32,073 nucleotides of DNA from Bacillus thermotolerans (GCF_000812025.2 NZ_JWJE02000045.1:1-32073), one strand, 5' to 3'; counted from the first letter of the stretch, positions 24,212 to 32,073 are shown. Translations and numbers: made by a program. Notes: generated by a model not told the origin, from the sequence alone.

Positions 24212-25386
24212 TGTTCTCCTCCCTCCTTTTCATTTGCTGGTAATATGAGATTTCCCTGACTGCGAATAATCATCCTGGCATCCACTTCCACTTCCACCTC
24301 TGAAAGTTTTTCAGGCCAATGATTCTCCACCTGCTTCCACTCTTCCGGATATTCCCGGTAAAATTCGGCAGCGAAGTTCGCTACATCCGCTTTCATTTGA
24401 TGCTGCGTCTTTTCTAAGGACTCCCTTACACGTGTTTCGATGCTGTCTTGCAGAGCCGCTTCTACAGATGCTAAAGAAGTTGGATTAAAAAAATCTAAAG
24501 GAGTGCTGTTTTGTACGATAACCCCATCAGTCTTGATTGTTAACAAGATTCTCCACTTCCCGTCTACGATCGAAGGGGTCATCTTACTGTAGACAGATAC
24601 TGGGTTGACGGAAACCACGCCGTTAACACCTGGCGGGGAAGCAGACACGGTGTAGCCTTTTATTTCATCTCTCAGCCATAACAGTCCTCTTGTTCTTTCT
24701 TCAGACAGTCTTCCTATCATTTTGTCTTTTCTAAACACAGCCACTCCGGAGATATCAGCAAATCGAAATTTTTCCTCTTCCGACTTTTTCTGCGTTTTGA
24801 TTTTCAAATAAGGCAAAGCGGCCGATTGCATTCTGGAAACGAGCATCTCGTCCAATTCCTGCATCGTGACCCTCATTCCAATGCCAAAATCAGTTTGTTC
24901 CAGAAGAGCTTGACCTGTATAAGGTTCCAAATTCGTTTTTTGCTCAAGAATGCGGCGTGCCTTTTTTTCACTAACAAATATATACGCTCTTTCCCTTATA
25001 TCAGGTTGACGGAGAAGGAAATCAAGATGATCGATGATACCTTTTTTGGCCACTGCTTCACTAAACACAAATGTTTTGCAATGCCCCCAGAAAATCTCAC
25101 GAGGCAGCACACCTTGCAGCTTCGACAAAGCATCTGCCATATTGCTCCCCGTTTGAGAGATGACTAATGTGATGCCCTGCCCTCCCGCTTGTCCTCCCTG
25201 AGCACTTCCGCCGCCAAAAGCTTTAGGAAGAAAGATCTCAAGGGAAAGCTCAATTTGATCATTTTCCTTTTGATCAATCGCGGCTGAAGTAGCAATCGCC
25301 AGGTCATTAATTTCGGTGCGGTCCCAGCAGCCGCCTAGTAAGAAAAGCGCACCGCTAAATGAAAGCAGCAGAAGAAGCTTTTTCAT
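24205..25386 (-). CDS. Spore germinant receptor C subunit, lipoprotein (GerAC family)
   Basis: The 393-residue lipoprotein starts MKKLLLLLSFSGALFLLGGC, with the lipobox cysteine at 20. The family hallmark CWDRTEINDLAI follows directly. It would be diacylglycerol-anchored to the outer face of the spore inner membrane. A further in-frame GTG at 25398 adds four residues; the ribosome site AAAGGTGA sits awkwardly for either start, so the ATG with the better signal peptide was preferred. A glycine/glutamine-rich insert (GGGSAQGGQAGGQG, about 60-75) is unusual but harmless-looking. Confidence 0.9.
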   Translation of the reverse strand: MKKLLLLLSFSGALFLLGGCWDRTEINDLAIATSAAIDQKENDQIELSLEIFLPKAFGGGSAQGGQAGGQGITLVISQTGSNMADALSKLQGVLPREIFWGHCKTFVFSEAVAKKGIIDHLDFLLRQPDIRERAYIFVSEKKARRILEQKTNLEPYTGQALLEQTDFGIGMRVTMQELDEMLVSRMQSAALPYLKIKTQKKSEEEKFRFADISGVAVFRKDKMIGRLSEERTRGLLWLRDEIKGYTVSASPPGVNGVVSVNPVSVYSKMTPSIVDGKWRILLTIKTDGVIVQNSTPLDFFNPTSLASVEAALQDSIETRVRESLEKTQHQMKADVANFAAEFYREYPEEWKQVENHWPEKLSEVEVEVDARMIIRSQGNLILPANEKEGGEQW

Positions 25387-25421
25387 GCATAACGTCACTC
25401 ACCTTTCCCATTTCAGATAGT

Positions 25422-27014
25422 CTATTCCTGCCTGTTTTTTGCTTCACCGCCTGCCTTAGGATTTGGTGACAGATGTGAGGATTGACGGTGCTCGTTATAA
25501 TCACCAGTCAGGTGCGGACGCCGGTTCATCATCCACAGCGGGGACCTCCAGAGGAAATCCTTTAATTCTTTTGTTTGCAATGGTGCAACCGGGGCTAGAT
25601 ACGGCTCACCGAAGGAACGCAGCGTGCACAGATGAATCACGATCGCAATGAAGCCCATGACCACTCCCAATAATCCCAACGTGCCTCCAAGAATGATAAG
25701 AGGAAAGCGAAGCATGCGTATCGAGATACCGGTAATGTAGCGGGGCATCATAAAGGAAGCTACTCCGGTAAGTGCAACGACAATGACCATGGGTGCAGAC
25801 ACAAGCCCCGCTTCAACAGACGCCTGTCCGATCACGAGTGCCCCTACGATACTGACTGCGGAGCCAATTTGCCTCGGCAGCCGGATTCCTGCTTCCCGCA
25901 ACGCTTCAAAAGCGATTTCCATAATAAGCACTTCTACAATAGCGGGAAAAGGAACGTTTTCCCTTGAAGACGCGATACTAAGCAGCAAAGCCGTCGGCAG
26001 CATCTCTTGATGAAAGGTGGTCACCGCTACATAAAGGGCTGGAAACAACAGTGCTACCCCTAGAAAAAAAAATCGCATCCACCGAATCATCGTGCTAATG
26101 ATAGATCGCTGGTAAAAATCCTCCTGGCTTTGCAAAAGTGAGGCGAAAGAAACAGGAGCAATCAGCGTAAAGGGCGTGCCATCTACTAAAATGGCAATCC
26201 GCCCTTCGAGTAAATTGGCACATACGACATCCGGCCGCTCCGTTGATAAAATTTGCGGAAAAGGGGAATACGGATTGTCTTCAATTAATTCTTCGATATA
26301 TTCACTTTCTAACACTCCGTCAATGTCAATGCCGTTCAGCCGATTTTGTGCTTCTTCAATAAGCGTCGGATCAGCCAGTCCTTCGATATAAGCGAGAGTA
26401 ACCGTCGTTTGTGTATGGGTGCCGATTTTTAAAGACCTCATTTTAAAGGCAGGGGTTTTAATAATTTTGCGCAGAAGTGAAATATTGACCTGCAGTGATT
26501 CGATAAACCCTTGGCGCGGTCCTTTAATGGAAGACTCGGCCATCGGCTCTTCAATACTCCGATTCTCTGATTTAGCGAGACCCAAAGAGAAAGCCGAGCT
26601 CTGACCTTCGCATAAAAGAACCGGGTTTCCTGTTGAAATTGATTCAATACAATCAGCCAGCAAGTGAATCTTCGTCACTTTTGCTACAGGCAGCTGATGC
26701 ACTAAGAAGTCACTTAAGGATGACGGCGGATCCGTTGATTCCTTCGTCAGCGGCGTGAAGACATATTCTTCGAGACTTTGCACATCAGAAAGCCCCTCCA
26801 TGTAAATGACAATTGCACGTGTCTTGCCAAAGAGAGAAAAAGAGCGGAAAATCACATCAGAACAATCTTTGTAAATAGAACGGAGGGCTTCTACATTGTC
26901 ATTAAAGTTGGGATAGAGCGGGTCTTGGGGCTTCGAAGCAGCCTGGTTGATTTCTTCTTTCTTGCTTTTCTGCCCTTTTGTATGCTTAAGCAGTTTACTT
27001 ACATTTCTAATCAA
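25422..27014 (-). CDS. Spore germinant receptor A subunit (GerAA family)
   Basis: The 530-residue protein has a hydrophilic N-terminal domain (about 1-300) with the GerA motifs YMEGLSD, YIEGLADPTLIEE, ESEYIEELIEDNPYSPFPQ and TERPDVVCANLLEGR. Five or so membrane helices follow (about 305-460), then a cytoplasmic tail. It starts with TTG at 27014, preceded by GGAGGGAGGG at 6 nt. First gene of an operon in the order A-C-D-B. Germinant receptors of this type are expressed in the forespore under sigma-G by family knowledge; no convincing sigma-G promoter could be located in the 27015-27118 gap. Confidence 0.92.
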   Translation of the reverse strand: MIRNVSKLLKHTKGQKSKKEEINQAASKPQDPLYPNFNDNVEALRSIYKDCSDVIFRSFSLFGKTRAIVIYMEGLSDVQSLEEYVFTPLTKESTDPPSSLSDFLVHQLPVAKVTKIHLLADCIESISTGNPVLLCEGQSSAFSLGLAKSENRSIEEPMAESSIKGPRQGFIESLQVNISLLRKIIKTPAFKMRSLKIGTHTQTTVTLAYIEGLADPTLIEEAQNRLNGIDIDGVLESEYIEELIEDNPYSPFPQILSTERPDVVCANLLEGRIAILVDGTPFTLIAPVSFASLLQSQEDFYQRSIISTMIRWMRFFFLGVALLFPALYVAVTTFHQEMLPTALLLSIASSRENVPFPAIVEVLIMEIAFEALREAGIRLPRQIGSAVSIVGALVIGQASVEAGLVSAPMVIVVALTGVASFMMPRYITGISIRMLRFPLIILGGTLGLLGVVMGFIAIVIHLCTLRSFGEPYLAPVAPLQTKELKDFLWRSPLWMMNRRPHLTGDYNEHRQSSHLSPNPKAGGEAKNRQE

Positions 27015-27118
27015 CTTTAACCCTCCCTCCGTTACATAACATTTAAAGTCCTCTTTCTAGCATTCTCCGTGCAGGGCATTTTATACGGTCAAGGAATTTA
27101 TTGCTCGGCTTTTACGCT

Positions 27119-27152
27119 AAAAGGAACAGAGGAAAGTTCCTCTGTTCCTTTT
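27119..27152. terminator. Terminator after the ABC substrate-binding protein gene
   Basis: AAAAGGAACAGAGGAA (27119-27134) is a perfect inverted match to TTCCTCTGTTCCTTTT (27137-27152). It starts 4 bp past the stop at 27156 and both strands end in T runs. Confidence 0.9.
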
Positions 27153-27155
27153 TAT

Positions 27156-28238
27156 TTATTCTTCATATGTTCCGATGATCTCGATGGCCTCATCTGTCAA
27201 AGTCGTATCAATTGCTTTATCTAAGTCCACATTTCCGCGGATTGCTCCATTTGCTTTATACATATCATATTGATTTTTTATATCATCGACATACATATGT
27301 CCATTCGGATCTAGCCCCGTAACCGAGACCTTCTCCCATAACCCGGGATCCTTCAAGGCTGTGTGTTTTGTCATGATTGTAATAATCTCATCTTTATTTT
27401 CACCTTTTATGAAGGCATCATTATAGTCGCGGACACCTTTTAAATAAGCAGCCATGAATCGGACAGACACATCCTTGTCTCTGACAAACTGAGGGGATCC
27501 GAGCACCATTGCAATTTGCGCTTCCGGCGCATAATCCGTTGTATCACCGAATCTTACGTGGATACCTTTTTCTGTCCCCTGAGTGATAAAAGGCTCAATC
27601 TGAAGCGCCGCATCAATAGACCCGTTGCTGACTGCTCCGAGCATGCTGCCGAAATCAGGCATTAAAACAAATTCTACATCGTCTGCTGTCAATCCGCCAT
27701 GGGCGATCATTTGTTCAAAGATGTAATCGTCTACTCCGTTCTTCGTGGAGACGGCGATGCGCTTCCCTTTAAAGTCGGCGTACTCCTTAATCTCATCCTG
27801 CTGATCCTTGCCAATAACAAAGGAGAAATAAGACTTCCCTTCTACGTTATGTCCTTTATCTGCAATGATCTTTACGTCAATTCCTTGAGCAATCGCGTTA
27901 AAGAAAGAAGCGGTCGATACTCCGCCCGCAATGTCGACCTCACCTGAGGCAAGTGCCGGCAGCATATCATCGCTGTTAGCAAATTGAGCGAATTTCACTT
28001 CAATATTGTAATCCTCAAAGTAGCCTTTCTCCTTCGCTATATAAAAGCCCGCACCCGAAGCAGCCCCATCCTCTGCAATGATGACAGTCGTCTTCTTCTC
28101 AAGCGGCGCCAGGTCGCCGGAAGGGTGCTCGCCGGTGTTACTTCCGCTATTGCCGCCTGTTTCCGGCTGTACACATCCGCTAACAATAAAGAGAAACGCC
28201 ATTAAGGCGACAAACCACAAGCTGCGCAAACGTTTCAC
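27156..28238 (-). CDS. ABC transporter substrate-binding lipoprotein (NMT1/SsuA type)
   Basis: The 360-residue lipoprotein has signal peptide and lipobox VSGC with Cys22, then a Gly/Ser/Asn-rich linker to about residue 48. The binding domain is of the NMT1/THI5-SsuA class (GFYIAKEKGYFEDYNIEV, LPALASGEVDIAGG, AALQIEPFI), used for sulfonates, nitrate, taurine or pyrimidine precursors. The ligand cannot be read from sequence. It starts with GTG, with AAGGAGG 9 nt upstream. Third gene of a permease-ATPase-binding protein operon. Confidence 0.88.
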   Translation of the reverse strand: MKRLRSLWFVALMAFLFIVSGCVQPETGGNSGSNTGEHPSGDLAPLEKKTTVIIAEDGAASGAGFYIAKEKGYFEDYNIEVKFAQFANSDDMLPALASGEVDIAGGVSTASFFNAIAQGIDVKIIADKGHNVEGKSYFSFVIGKDQQDEIKEYADFKGKRIAVSTKNGVDDYIFEQMIAHGGLTADDVEFVLMPDFGSMLGAVSNGSIDAALQIEPFITQGTEKGIHVRFGDTTDYAPEAQIAMVLGSPQFVRDKDVSVRFMAAYLKGVRDYNDAFIKGENKDEIITIMTKHTALKDPGLWEKVSVTGLDPNGHMYVDDIKNQYDMYKANGAIRGNVDLDKAIDTTLTDEAIEIIGTYEE

Positions 28239-28253
28239 TGCCGCATTCCTCCT

Positions 28254-29033
28254 TTACTTCCTTGAGCGTTGAACTTCCTCCTGAAGGTGCTTCCTTATGT
28301 CGACAAACTGCTTCGCCATTTCCGGATCGGCTCTTACTTGCTCCATCGTCCGAGGCCGCGGGAGAGAAACCTTAATCTCTTTAACAAACTGGCCTGGCTG
28401 CGCACTCATTAAGAGAATCCGGTCCGCCAGCAAAAGCGCCTCGTCAATGCTGTGAGTAATGAAGAGCACCGTCTTTTTCGTCTCTGACCAAATCGCCAGC
28501 AGCTCTTCCTGCAAAATGAACTTATTCTGCTCATCTAAAGCAGCAAATGGTTCATCCATTAACAGAATCTCAGGGTCATTCGCAAAAGCCCGGGCAATGC
28601 TGACCCGCTGCTTCATCCCGCCCGAAAGCTCCTTCGGATAGAGCGAGGCATACGGGGATAGTCCTGTTTTCTCTAAGTAATAGGCGGTTCGCTCATTCAC
28701 GACCTTCTTCGGAAGCTTTCTCATTTTCAATCCAAATGCTACGTTCTCCCTTACGGTCAGCCATGGAATCACGCCCTGTTCCTGGAACACCATAGATTGC
28801 AGCGGACGCTCCTGCTTTCCTCGGGAGATGGTATAAGAACCTGCGCTCGGAGTTTCAAGACCCGCTAATATGCGGAGCAGCGTTGTCTTGCCGCACCCGC
28901 TTGGTCCGACCAGACAGATAAACTCTCCGTCGCTTACAGAAAGAGACACACGGTCCAAGGCCACTACCCGACTGTCTTTCTTATAAAAAACCTTTGTTAA
29001 ATTCTCGATCTGAATTTTCGGCTTGCCGCTCAT
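28254..29033 (-). CDS. ABC transporter ATP-binding protein (SsuB/TauB type)
   Basis: This 259-residue ATPase has Walker A GPSGCGKT (43-50), Q-loop Gln84, signature LSGGMKQR (136-143) and Walker B ILLMDEP (156-162), followed by the His switch in FITHSIDEAL. It powers the importer made with the adjacent permease. Its ribosome site GGAGGTGA overlaps the last codons and stop of the permease gene, so translation is probably coupled. Confidence 0.93.
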   Translation of the reverse strand: MSGKPKIQIENLTKVFYKKDSRVVALDRVSLSVSDGEFICLVGPSGCGKTTLLRILAGLETPSAGSYTISRGKQERPLQSMVFQEQGVIPWLTVRENVAFGLKMRKLPKKVVNERTAYYLEKTGLSPYASLYPKELSGGMKQRVSIARAFANDPEILLMDEPFAALDEQNKFILQEELLAIWSETKKTVLFITHSIDEALLLADRILLMSAQPGQFVKEIKVSLPRPRTMEQVRADPEMAKQFVDIRKHLQEEVQRSRK

Positions 29034-29037
29034 GGTC

Positions 29038-29862
29038 TCACCTCCAAGGAATCAATTTACTCTGCAGGATACGCAGAAGGACGGAAAATAAGTAGCCGAA
29101 AAAAGAGATCATGATCAGGCCTACAAACATCTCCTGTATCATAAAAGCTTTATAAGAGGTCCATATTAAGTAGCCAATTCCTGAAGCAGCACCCATCATT
29201 TCTGCAGCCACGATAGTGAGAAGGGCAATCGCCTGCCCCATCTGCACACCTTCCATCATGACAGGAAGCGCTCCCGGCAAAGCAATTTTAAAGAAATGAT
29301 CCTTCGGGCTGGCACCATAATTTTTAGCGACATCCAAATAGATTCCATCAATATTCATGACACCAGCGGCCGTATTGATGACCACCGGAAAAAACACACT
29401 GCCTGCAATCGTGACGATTTTCGAAGCATCGCCGATACCAAACACAATAATGATAAGAGGAAGGAGAGCTAATGTTGGTATGGGCATGAGTGCCATGACA
29501 ATAGGAGAGATAAAGTGACGGATCGGTGAATAAAGCCCCATCAGCAAACCAACCACAATACCCGGAATCACACCGAACAGAAAGCCTGCAAAAATCCGGT
29601 AAAGGGACACCCCGATATGCTGAAACAGCTCCCCGCTCATCCCCATAGCCACAAGTGTTCCGACAATGTCAGATGGCGGCGGGAAGAAACGGGCATCAAT
29701 CAGCCCCGTACGTGACAGGAACTCCCACAGCAGCAATAAGAAGACGGGAGAACAGATGGTAAGCACTTTTTTGTAGCGCTCCTTCCTCTGCTGCCTCTCC
29801 CATTCGAGCCGCTCGACTTTGAAAGGATCCGAATGTTTTTCTTCGCTGTTCACCTTCATCAT
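29038..29862 (-). CDS. ABC transporter permease (SsuC/TauC type)
   Basis: The 274-residue inner-membrane protein has about six membrane segments. The ATPase-contacting loop is at about 185-205 (YGASPKDHFFKIALPGALPVMMEG), a match to the EAA motif. The N-terminal 30 residues are charged. Two adjacent ATGs at 29862 and 29859 follow AGGTGA; the second has the better spacing. First gene of the importer operon. The 29863-29970 leader shows no recognisable riboswitch, which leaves the ligand open. Confidence 0.9.
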   Translation of the reverse strand: MMKVNSEEKHSDPFKVERLEWERQQRKERYKKVLTICSPVFLLLLWEFLSRTGLIDARFFPPPSDIVGTLVAMGMSGELFQHIGVSLYRIFAGFLFGVIPGIVVGLLMGLYSPIRHFISPIVMALMPIPTLALLPLIIIVFGIGDASKIVTIAGSVFFPVVINTAAGVMNIDGIYLDVAKNYGASPKDHFFKIALPGALPVMMEGVQMGQAIALLTIVAAEMMGAASGIGYLIWTSYKAFMIQEMFVGLIMISFFGYLFSVLLRILQSKLIPWR

Positions 29863-29970
29863 TCACCTGCCTTTACTACACTAAGGTATGTCGTTAGCCC
29901 ATAAAGTGTGAAAGCTTGTAGCCTTAAAAGAGACGGGCGCCTGCCTGTCAGTGGGCGGTTCATCTGCCAC

Positions 29971-29994
29971 AAAAAAAGCACCCTGTCCGGGTGC
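29971..29994 (-). terminator. Terminator of the UPF0178 gene
   Basis: On the minus strand, GCACCC and GGGTGC form a 6-bp GC-rich stem with a 5-nt loop, followed by TTTTTTT. It starts 3 bp past the stop codon. Confidence 0.88.
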
Positions 29995-29996
29995 GT

Positions 29997-30446
29997 TTAA
30001 CCTTCGGATATAACTTTTTCGATCAACTGAATAAAGCGTTCCTTAAATAACATATCGCTTTCTTTCTGTCTTTTCTTTGGCCCTTTCATCCGTTGGCCGG
30101 CTTGGCGGGCTTTCTTGGAAATATGGCGGAAACCAAGGAGCTGATCCATATTTTCTGGTGTGTAAAAGCGACCATTTTGGTCGATGGCATATCCTTGTTT
30201 AGCCAGCACCATCGCCGCTAATCCGTAATCCTGTGTGACGACAATATCCCCTTTCTGCATGCGGTTGACAAGAACAAAATCGGCCGCATCCGATCCCTTC
30301 GACACCGTAATCGTTTCTGCTCCTTCTCGCTGAATTAAATGAGAGGTATCACAAATTAAATACACCTTCAACCCATATTGTTTAGCTGTGTCTATGATTA
30401 TACTGACGACCGGACAGCCGTCCGCATCCACAAAAATATCAGGCAT
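29997..30446 (-). CDS. yqxD: UPF0178 (YaiI/YqxD) family protein
   Basis: The 149-residue protein has the family signature VDADGCPV near the N-terminus, DTSH, GSDAADFVLV and TQDYGLAAMVLAKQG. The conserved acidic residues suggest a PIN-like nuclease fold, but no activity is established. The C-terminus is strongly basic (KKARQAGQRMKGPKKRQK), fitting nucleic-acid binding. ATG at 30446 is chosen because the family starts there; an in-frame GTG at 30458 overlaps the ribosome site AAGGAG. Confidence 0.87.
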   Translation of the reverse strand: MPDIFVDADGCPVVSIIIDTAKQYGLKVYLICDTSHLIQREGAETITVSKGSDAADFVLVNRMQKGDIVVTQDYGLAAMVLAKQGYAIDQNGRFYTPENMDQLLGFRHISKKARQAGQRMKGPKKRQKESDMLFKERFIQLIEKVISEG

Positions 30447-30491
30447 CCACCTTCCCACTCCTTCTTTCAGAACTTCTATTTACTATATAAC

Positions 30492-30518
30492 AAAAAAAGA
30501 GCATCCGATCAGATGCCC
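30492..30518 (-). terminator. Terminator of the 48-residue small gene
   Basis: On the minus strand, GGGCATC pairs with GATGCTC (one G-U) around a 6-nt loop, followed by seven T. It lies about 45 bp past the stop at 30563 and upstream of yqxD. Confidence 0.8.
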
Positions 30519-30562
30519 TTTTAGCACTTGCCTATTATTTTAATTGATTTTACGTTTCTTTC

Positions 30563-30709
30563 CTAGTCAGGCGACACCATGCCGCCGGCTCCTGAGGAGT
30601 GTGTATCAGGGTGAACAGGGAATGCCTTCTCTTTATTTTCCTTAGGCTTCAGCTTGCTCTGTTCGGCAGTAGTTGGCGTGTTCGATATTTTTTCTTTGTT
30701 GTCCTTCAT
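30563..30709 (-). CDS. Unrecognised small hydrophilic protein (48 residues)
   Basis: An open frame of 49 codons starts with ATG at 30709 behind an excellent ribosome site, AAGGAGGCGAT, 7 nt from GGAGG to the ATG. It stops with TAG and is followed by a good terminator, so gene structure is complete. The protein begins MKDNKEKISNTPTTAEQSK, is rich in Lys, Glu, Pro and Thr, and ends in a Gly/Ser/His-containing tail (HPDTHSSGAGGMVSPD). It has no membrane segment or cysteine and is probably disordered. No family recognised; a small spore or stress protein is only a guess. Confidence 0.7.
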   Translation of the reverse strand: MKDNKEKISNTPTTAEQSKLKPKENKEKAFPVHPDTHSSGAGGMVSPD

Positions 30710-30767
30710 AAGATCGCCTCCTTGTTTGACTGCTCCCTCTAACTATCCTTTTCCCAGTTGGCCTTCT

Positions 30768-30827
30768 GTTAAACCAAAATAGTTTAACTATTAAGTAAAT
30801 TGAATGAACAGTCATTCAATTTACTTA
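30768..30827. promoter_or_regulatory. Palindrome cluster with a FadR-like TetR-family operator
   Basis: A palindrome with perfect 16-bp arms (30792-30807 and 30812-30827) is centred on TGAATGAACAGTCATTCA (30801-30818). This fits the Bacillus FadR operator pattern TGAATGA-N4-TCATTCA. Next to it are ATAGTTTAACTAT (30779-30791) and the inverted repeat GTTAAAC/GTTTAAC (30768-30788). The cluster begins 2 bp past the nitronate monooxygenase stop and about 60 bp upstream of the small gene, so it could be operator, terminator hairpin or both. Confidence 0.6.
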
Positions 30828-30828
30828 G

Positions 30829-31797
30829 TTATGTCAAATAGCTTTTTCTTTTTGTTAAGGATAATAAAGAAGCCTGATAACCTTCCTCGAGCTCGCCAAT
30901 GATTTCTTTCACAGTTTGAACCTTCTTAATGTGGTGAACCCCTTGCCCAGCCGACCATATATGCTTCCAGGCCTTCGGTGCTTCTCCAGACATCTTTGAG
31001 AAATCCACCTTTCCTTTTCCCTGTAACTGCCCAGGATCCAGCCCTGCCCGGCGAATGCTCGGCTTTAAATAGTTTGCATGAACACCGCTGAAAGCATCGG
31101 TATAGACTAGATCATCCATCGTCGATTCAATAAGCATGTCCCGATAATTCTCTTCTGCAAAGCTTTCGGCAGCTGGAATGAAGCGTGTACCCATGTAAGC
31201 AAAATCCGCTCCCATCACCTGCGCCGCTAAAATATCCTCCCCGCTTGAAATGGCCCCTGACAAAATCGTCAATCCGTCCCAAAATTCTTTTACTGCACGA
31301 ACGAACGCAAATGGGTTGAGCGTTCCGGCATGGCCTCCCGCTCCTGCGCATACAAGAACCAGTCCATCTACTCCCTTATCAGCAGCTTTTTTCGCAAAAG
31401 CGAGAGTCGTAACGTCTGAAAAGACAAGGCCTCCATAGGCATGAACAACCCTCACTACCGGTGCTGGGTCCCCAAGAGAGGTTATGACGATAGGCGGCTG
31501 GTATTGTCCGATTAATTCCAGATCCTCCTTGTACCGTTTATTCGATTGATGGGCGATAAAGTTGACTGCCCAGGGCGCAACCCGATCATTCGGCTGTTTT
31601 TGCCTAGCCTGCGCCAGCTCAGACGTGATGGTTTTCATCCACTCCTCCAGCACATCCGCCGTACGGGCATTCAGCAACGGAAAGGAGCCGATGACTCCTG
31701 ATTTACAGCCTTCAACAACCATCTCCGGACTGGACACTAAAAACATCGGTGCCATAATCACTGGCAGCTTTACACTCTTTGTCAGAGACTTTGTCAT
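30829..31797 (-). CDS. Nitronate monooxygenase family FMN protein
   Basis: The 322-residue TIM-barrel flavoprotein is of the nitronate monooxygenase (2-nitropropane dioxygenase) family, which oxidises toxic nitronates such as propionate 3-nitronate. It has the start LPVIMAPMFLVSSPEMV, the flavin-site motif CAGAGGHAGT (about 160) and GADFAYMGTRFIPAAES for phosphate binding. FabK-type enoyl reductases share this fold, but the length and His-containing GGHAG motif favour the monooxygenase. GGAGGGGG precedes the ATG. It is transcribed alone, with the palindrome cluster directly after its stop. Confidence 0.85.
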   Translation of the reverse strand: MTKSLTKSVKLPVIMAPMFLVSSPEMVVEGCKSGVIGSFPLLNARTADVLEEWMKTITSELAQARQKQPNDRVAPWAVNFIAHQSNKRYKEDLELIGQYQPPIVITSLGDPAPVVRVVHAYGGLVFSDVTTLAFAKKAADKGVDGLVLVCAGAGGHAGTLNPFAFVRAVKEFWDGLTILSGAISSGEDILAAQVMGADFAYMGTRFIPAAESFAEENYRDMLIESTMDDLVYTDAFSGVHANYLKPSIRRAGLDPGQLQGKGKVDFSKMSGEAPKAWKHIWSAGQGVHHIKKVQTVKEIIGELEEGYQASLLSLTKRKSYLT

Positions 31798-32032
31798 TCA
31801 TTTCCCCCTCCTTCCATCCATTAGTTCGCTGTTCACCGTATAAATTCCTTTCAGGCTTTACCGCTAAGTGCCGATATGCCAGAACACACGTGTCAGCTCC
31901 TACACAAAAGCTCTGTTCATTAGGAGAGCAAAAGAAGGTTAGAAGGCATATTTGTAACATAAAAAAACACCCGCTTTAATACGAGGGCACTGAAAAACTT
32001 ACGTTTTTTATTCTGCAAATTCAAATGAATAC
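31798..32032. other. Non-coding gap upstream of the nitronate monooxygenase
   Basis: I see no credible coding sequence in these 235 bases. They must hold the promoter of the 30829-31797 gene, but no good -35/-10 pair was found. On the minus strand a short CCC/GGG hairpin followed by TTTTTTT (around 31960-31987) may be a weak terminator. Confidence 0.4.
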
Positions 32033-32073
32033 AAAAAGGCAATTTTCCACCTGTTTTTCAAGCGGAAAATTGC
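32033..32073 (-). terminator. Terminator of a gene beyond the right edge
   Basis: GCAATTTTCC (32039-32048) pairs perfectly with GGAAAATTGC (32064-32073), and the minus strand continues into TTTTTG. The stem may extend past the window, so a minus-strand gene probably ends just to the right. Confidence 0.7.

Noticed and set aside
27015-27118. Sigma-G promoter upstream of the germinant receptor operon
   Set aside because: Expected from family knowledge, but no TGMATA/CATAMTA pair with proper spacing was found.
29863-29970. TPP or S-box riboswitch in front of the ABC importer
   Set aside because: None of the conserved riboswitch core motifs is present in the 108-bp leader.
31712-31960. 82-codon minus-strand frame crossing the start of the nitronate monooxygenase
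   Set aside because: It is an out-of-frame overlap with the real start; its start lacks a ribosome site.
1-32073. CRISPR array, insertion sequence, prophage or tRNA gene
   Set aside because: No spaced direct repeats, transposase motifs, phage genes or tRNA-like cloverleaf were seen on either strand.

Overview
The window looks like the chromosome of an endospore-forming Bacillaceae member (Firmicutes). The evidence is strong Bacillus-type ribosome binding sites (AGGAGG, one GGAGGTGAT), frequent GTG and TTG starts, a tricistronic-type spore germinant receptor operon, CotF-family coat proteins beside a Bacillus-type adhB, and an rRNA leader with a Bacillus-like box. Base composition is moderate and even, and I see no IS element, phage gene, tRNA or CRISPR array. 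Most genes lie on the minus strand.

Left edge (1-300): the first ~17 bases are the 5' end of a 16S rRNA gene read leftward, preceded by a boxA-like leader and two strong tandem sigma-A promoters. 326-8976: a catabolic cluster on the minus strand. It encodes a complete set of enzymes for beta-oxidation-like degradation of cyclohexanecarboxylate to pimeloyl-CoA: CoA ligase (aliA), dehydrogenase (aliB), hydratase (badK), hydroxyacyl dehydrogenase (badH) and ring-opening hydrolase (badI). A quinone-oxidoreductase-like gene lies downstream. A sigma-54 activator and a MaoC-like protein lie upstream. A textbook -24/-12 promoter and phased inverted-repeat activator sites sit between activator and aliB, so the regulatory circuit can be read directly from the DNA.

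9120-11214: an AbrB-family membrane protein divergent from a LysR regulator. 11280-13685: adhB with four small coat-like genes (yraG, yraF / yraE, yraD), the two pairs divergent. 13777-18548: a PanE-like reductase, a membrane-anchored FMN glutamate-synthase-like protein, and a PAS-PAS-GGDEF-EAL protein whose EAL domain appears catalytically dead. 18673-22726: molybdenum cofactor operon moeA-mobB-mobA-moaA-moaB, without moaC, moaD or moaE. 22803-27014: a spore germinant receptor operon in the order A-C-small D-B. 27156-29862: an SsuABC/NMT1-type ABC importer. 29997-31797: a UPF0178 protein, an unlisted 48-residue small gene, a dense palindrome cluster that includes a FadR-like operator, and a nitronate monooxygenase. 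The right edge ends inside a terminator hairpin.

The most interesting unit is the sigma-54-controlled alicyclic acid pathway. Gene names there rest on recognition of family motifs, not on a database search.
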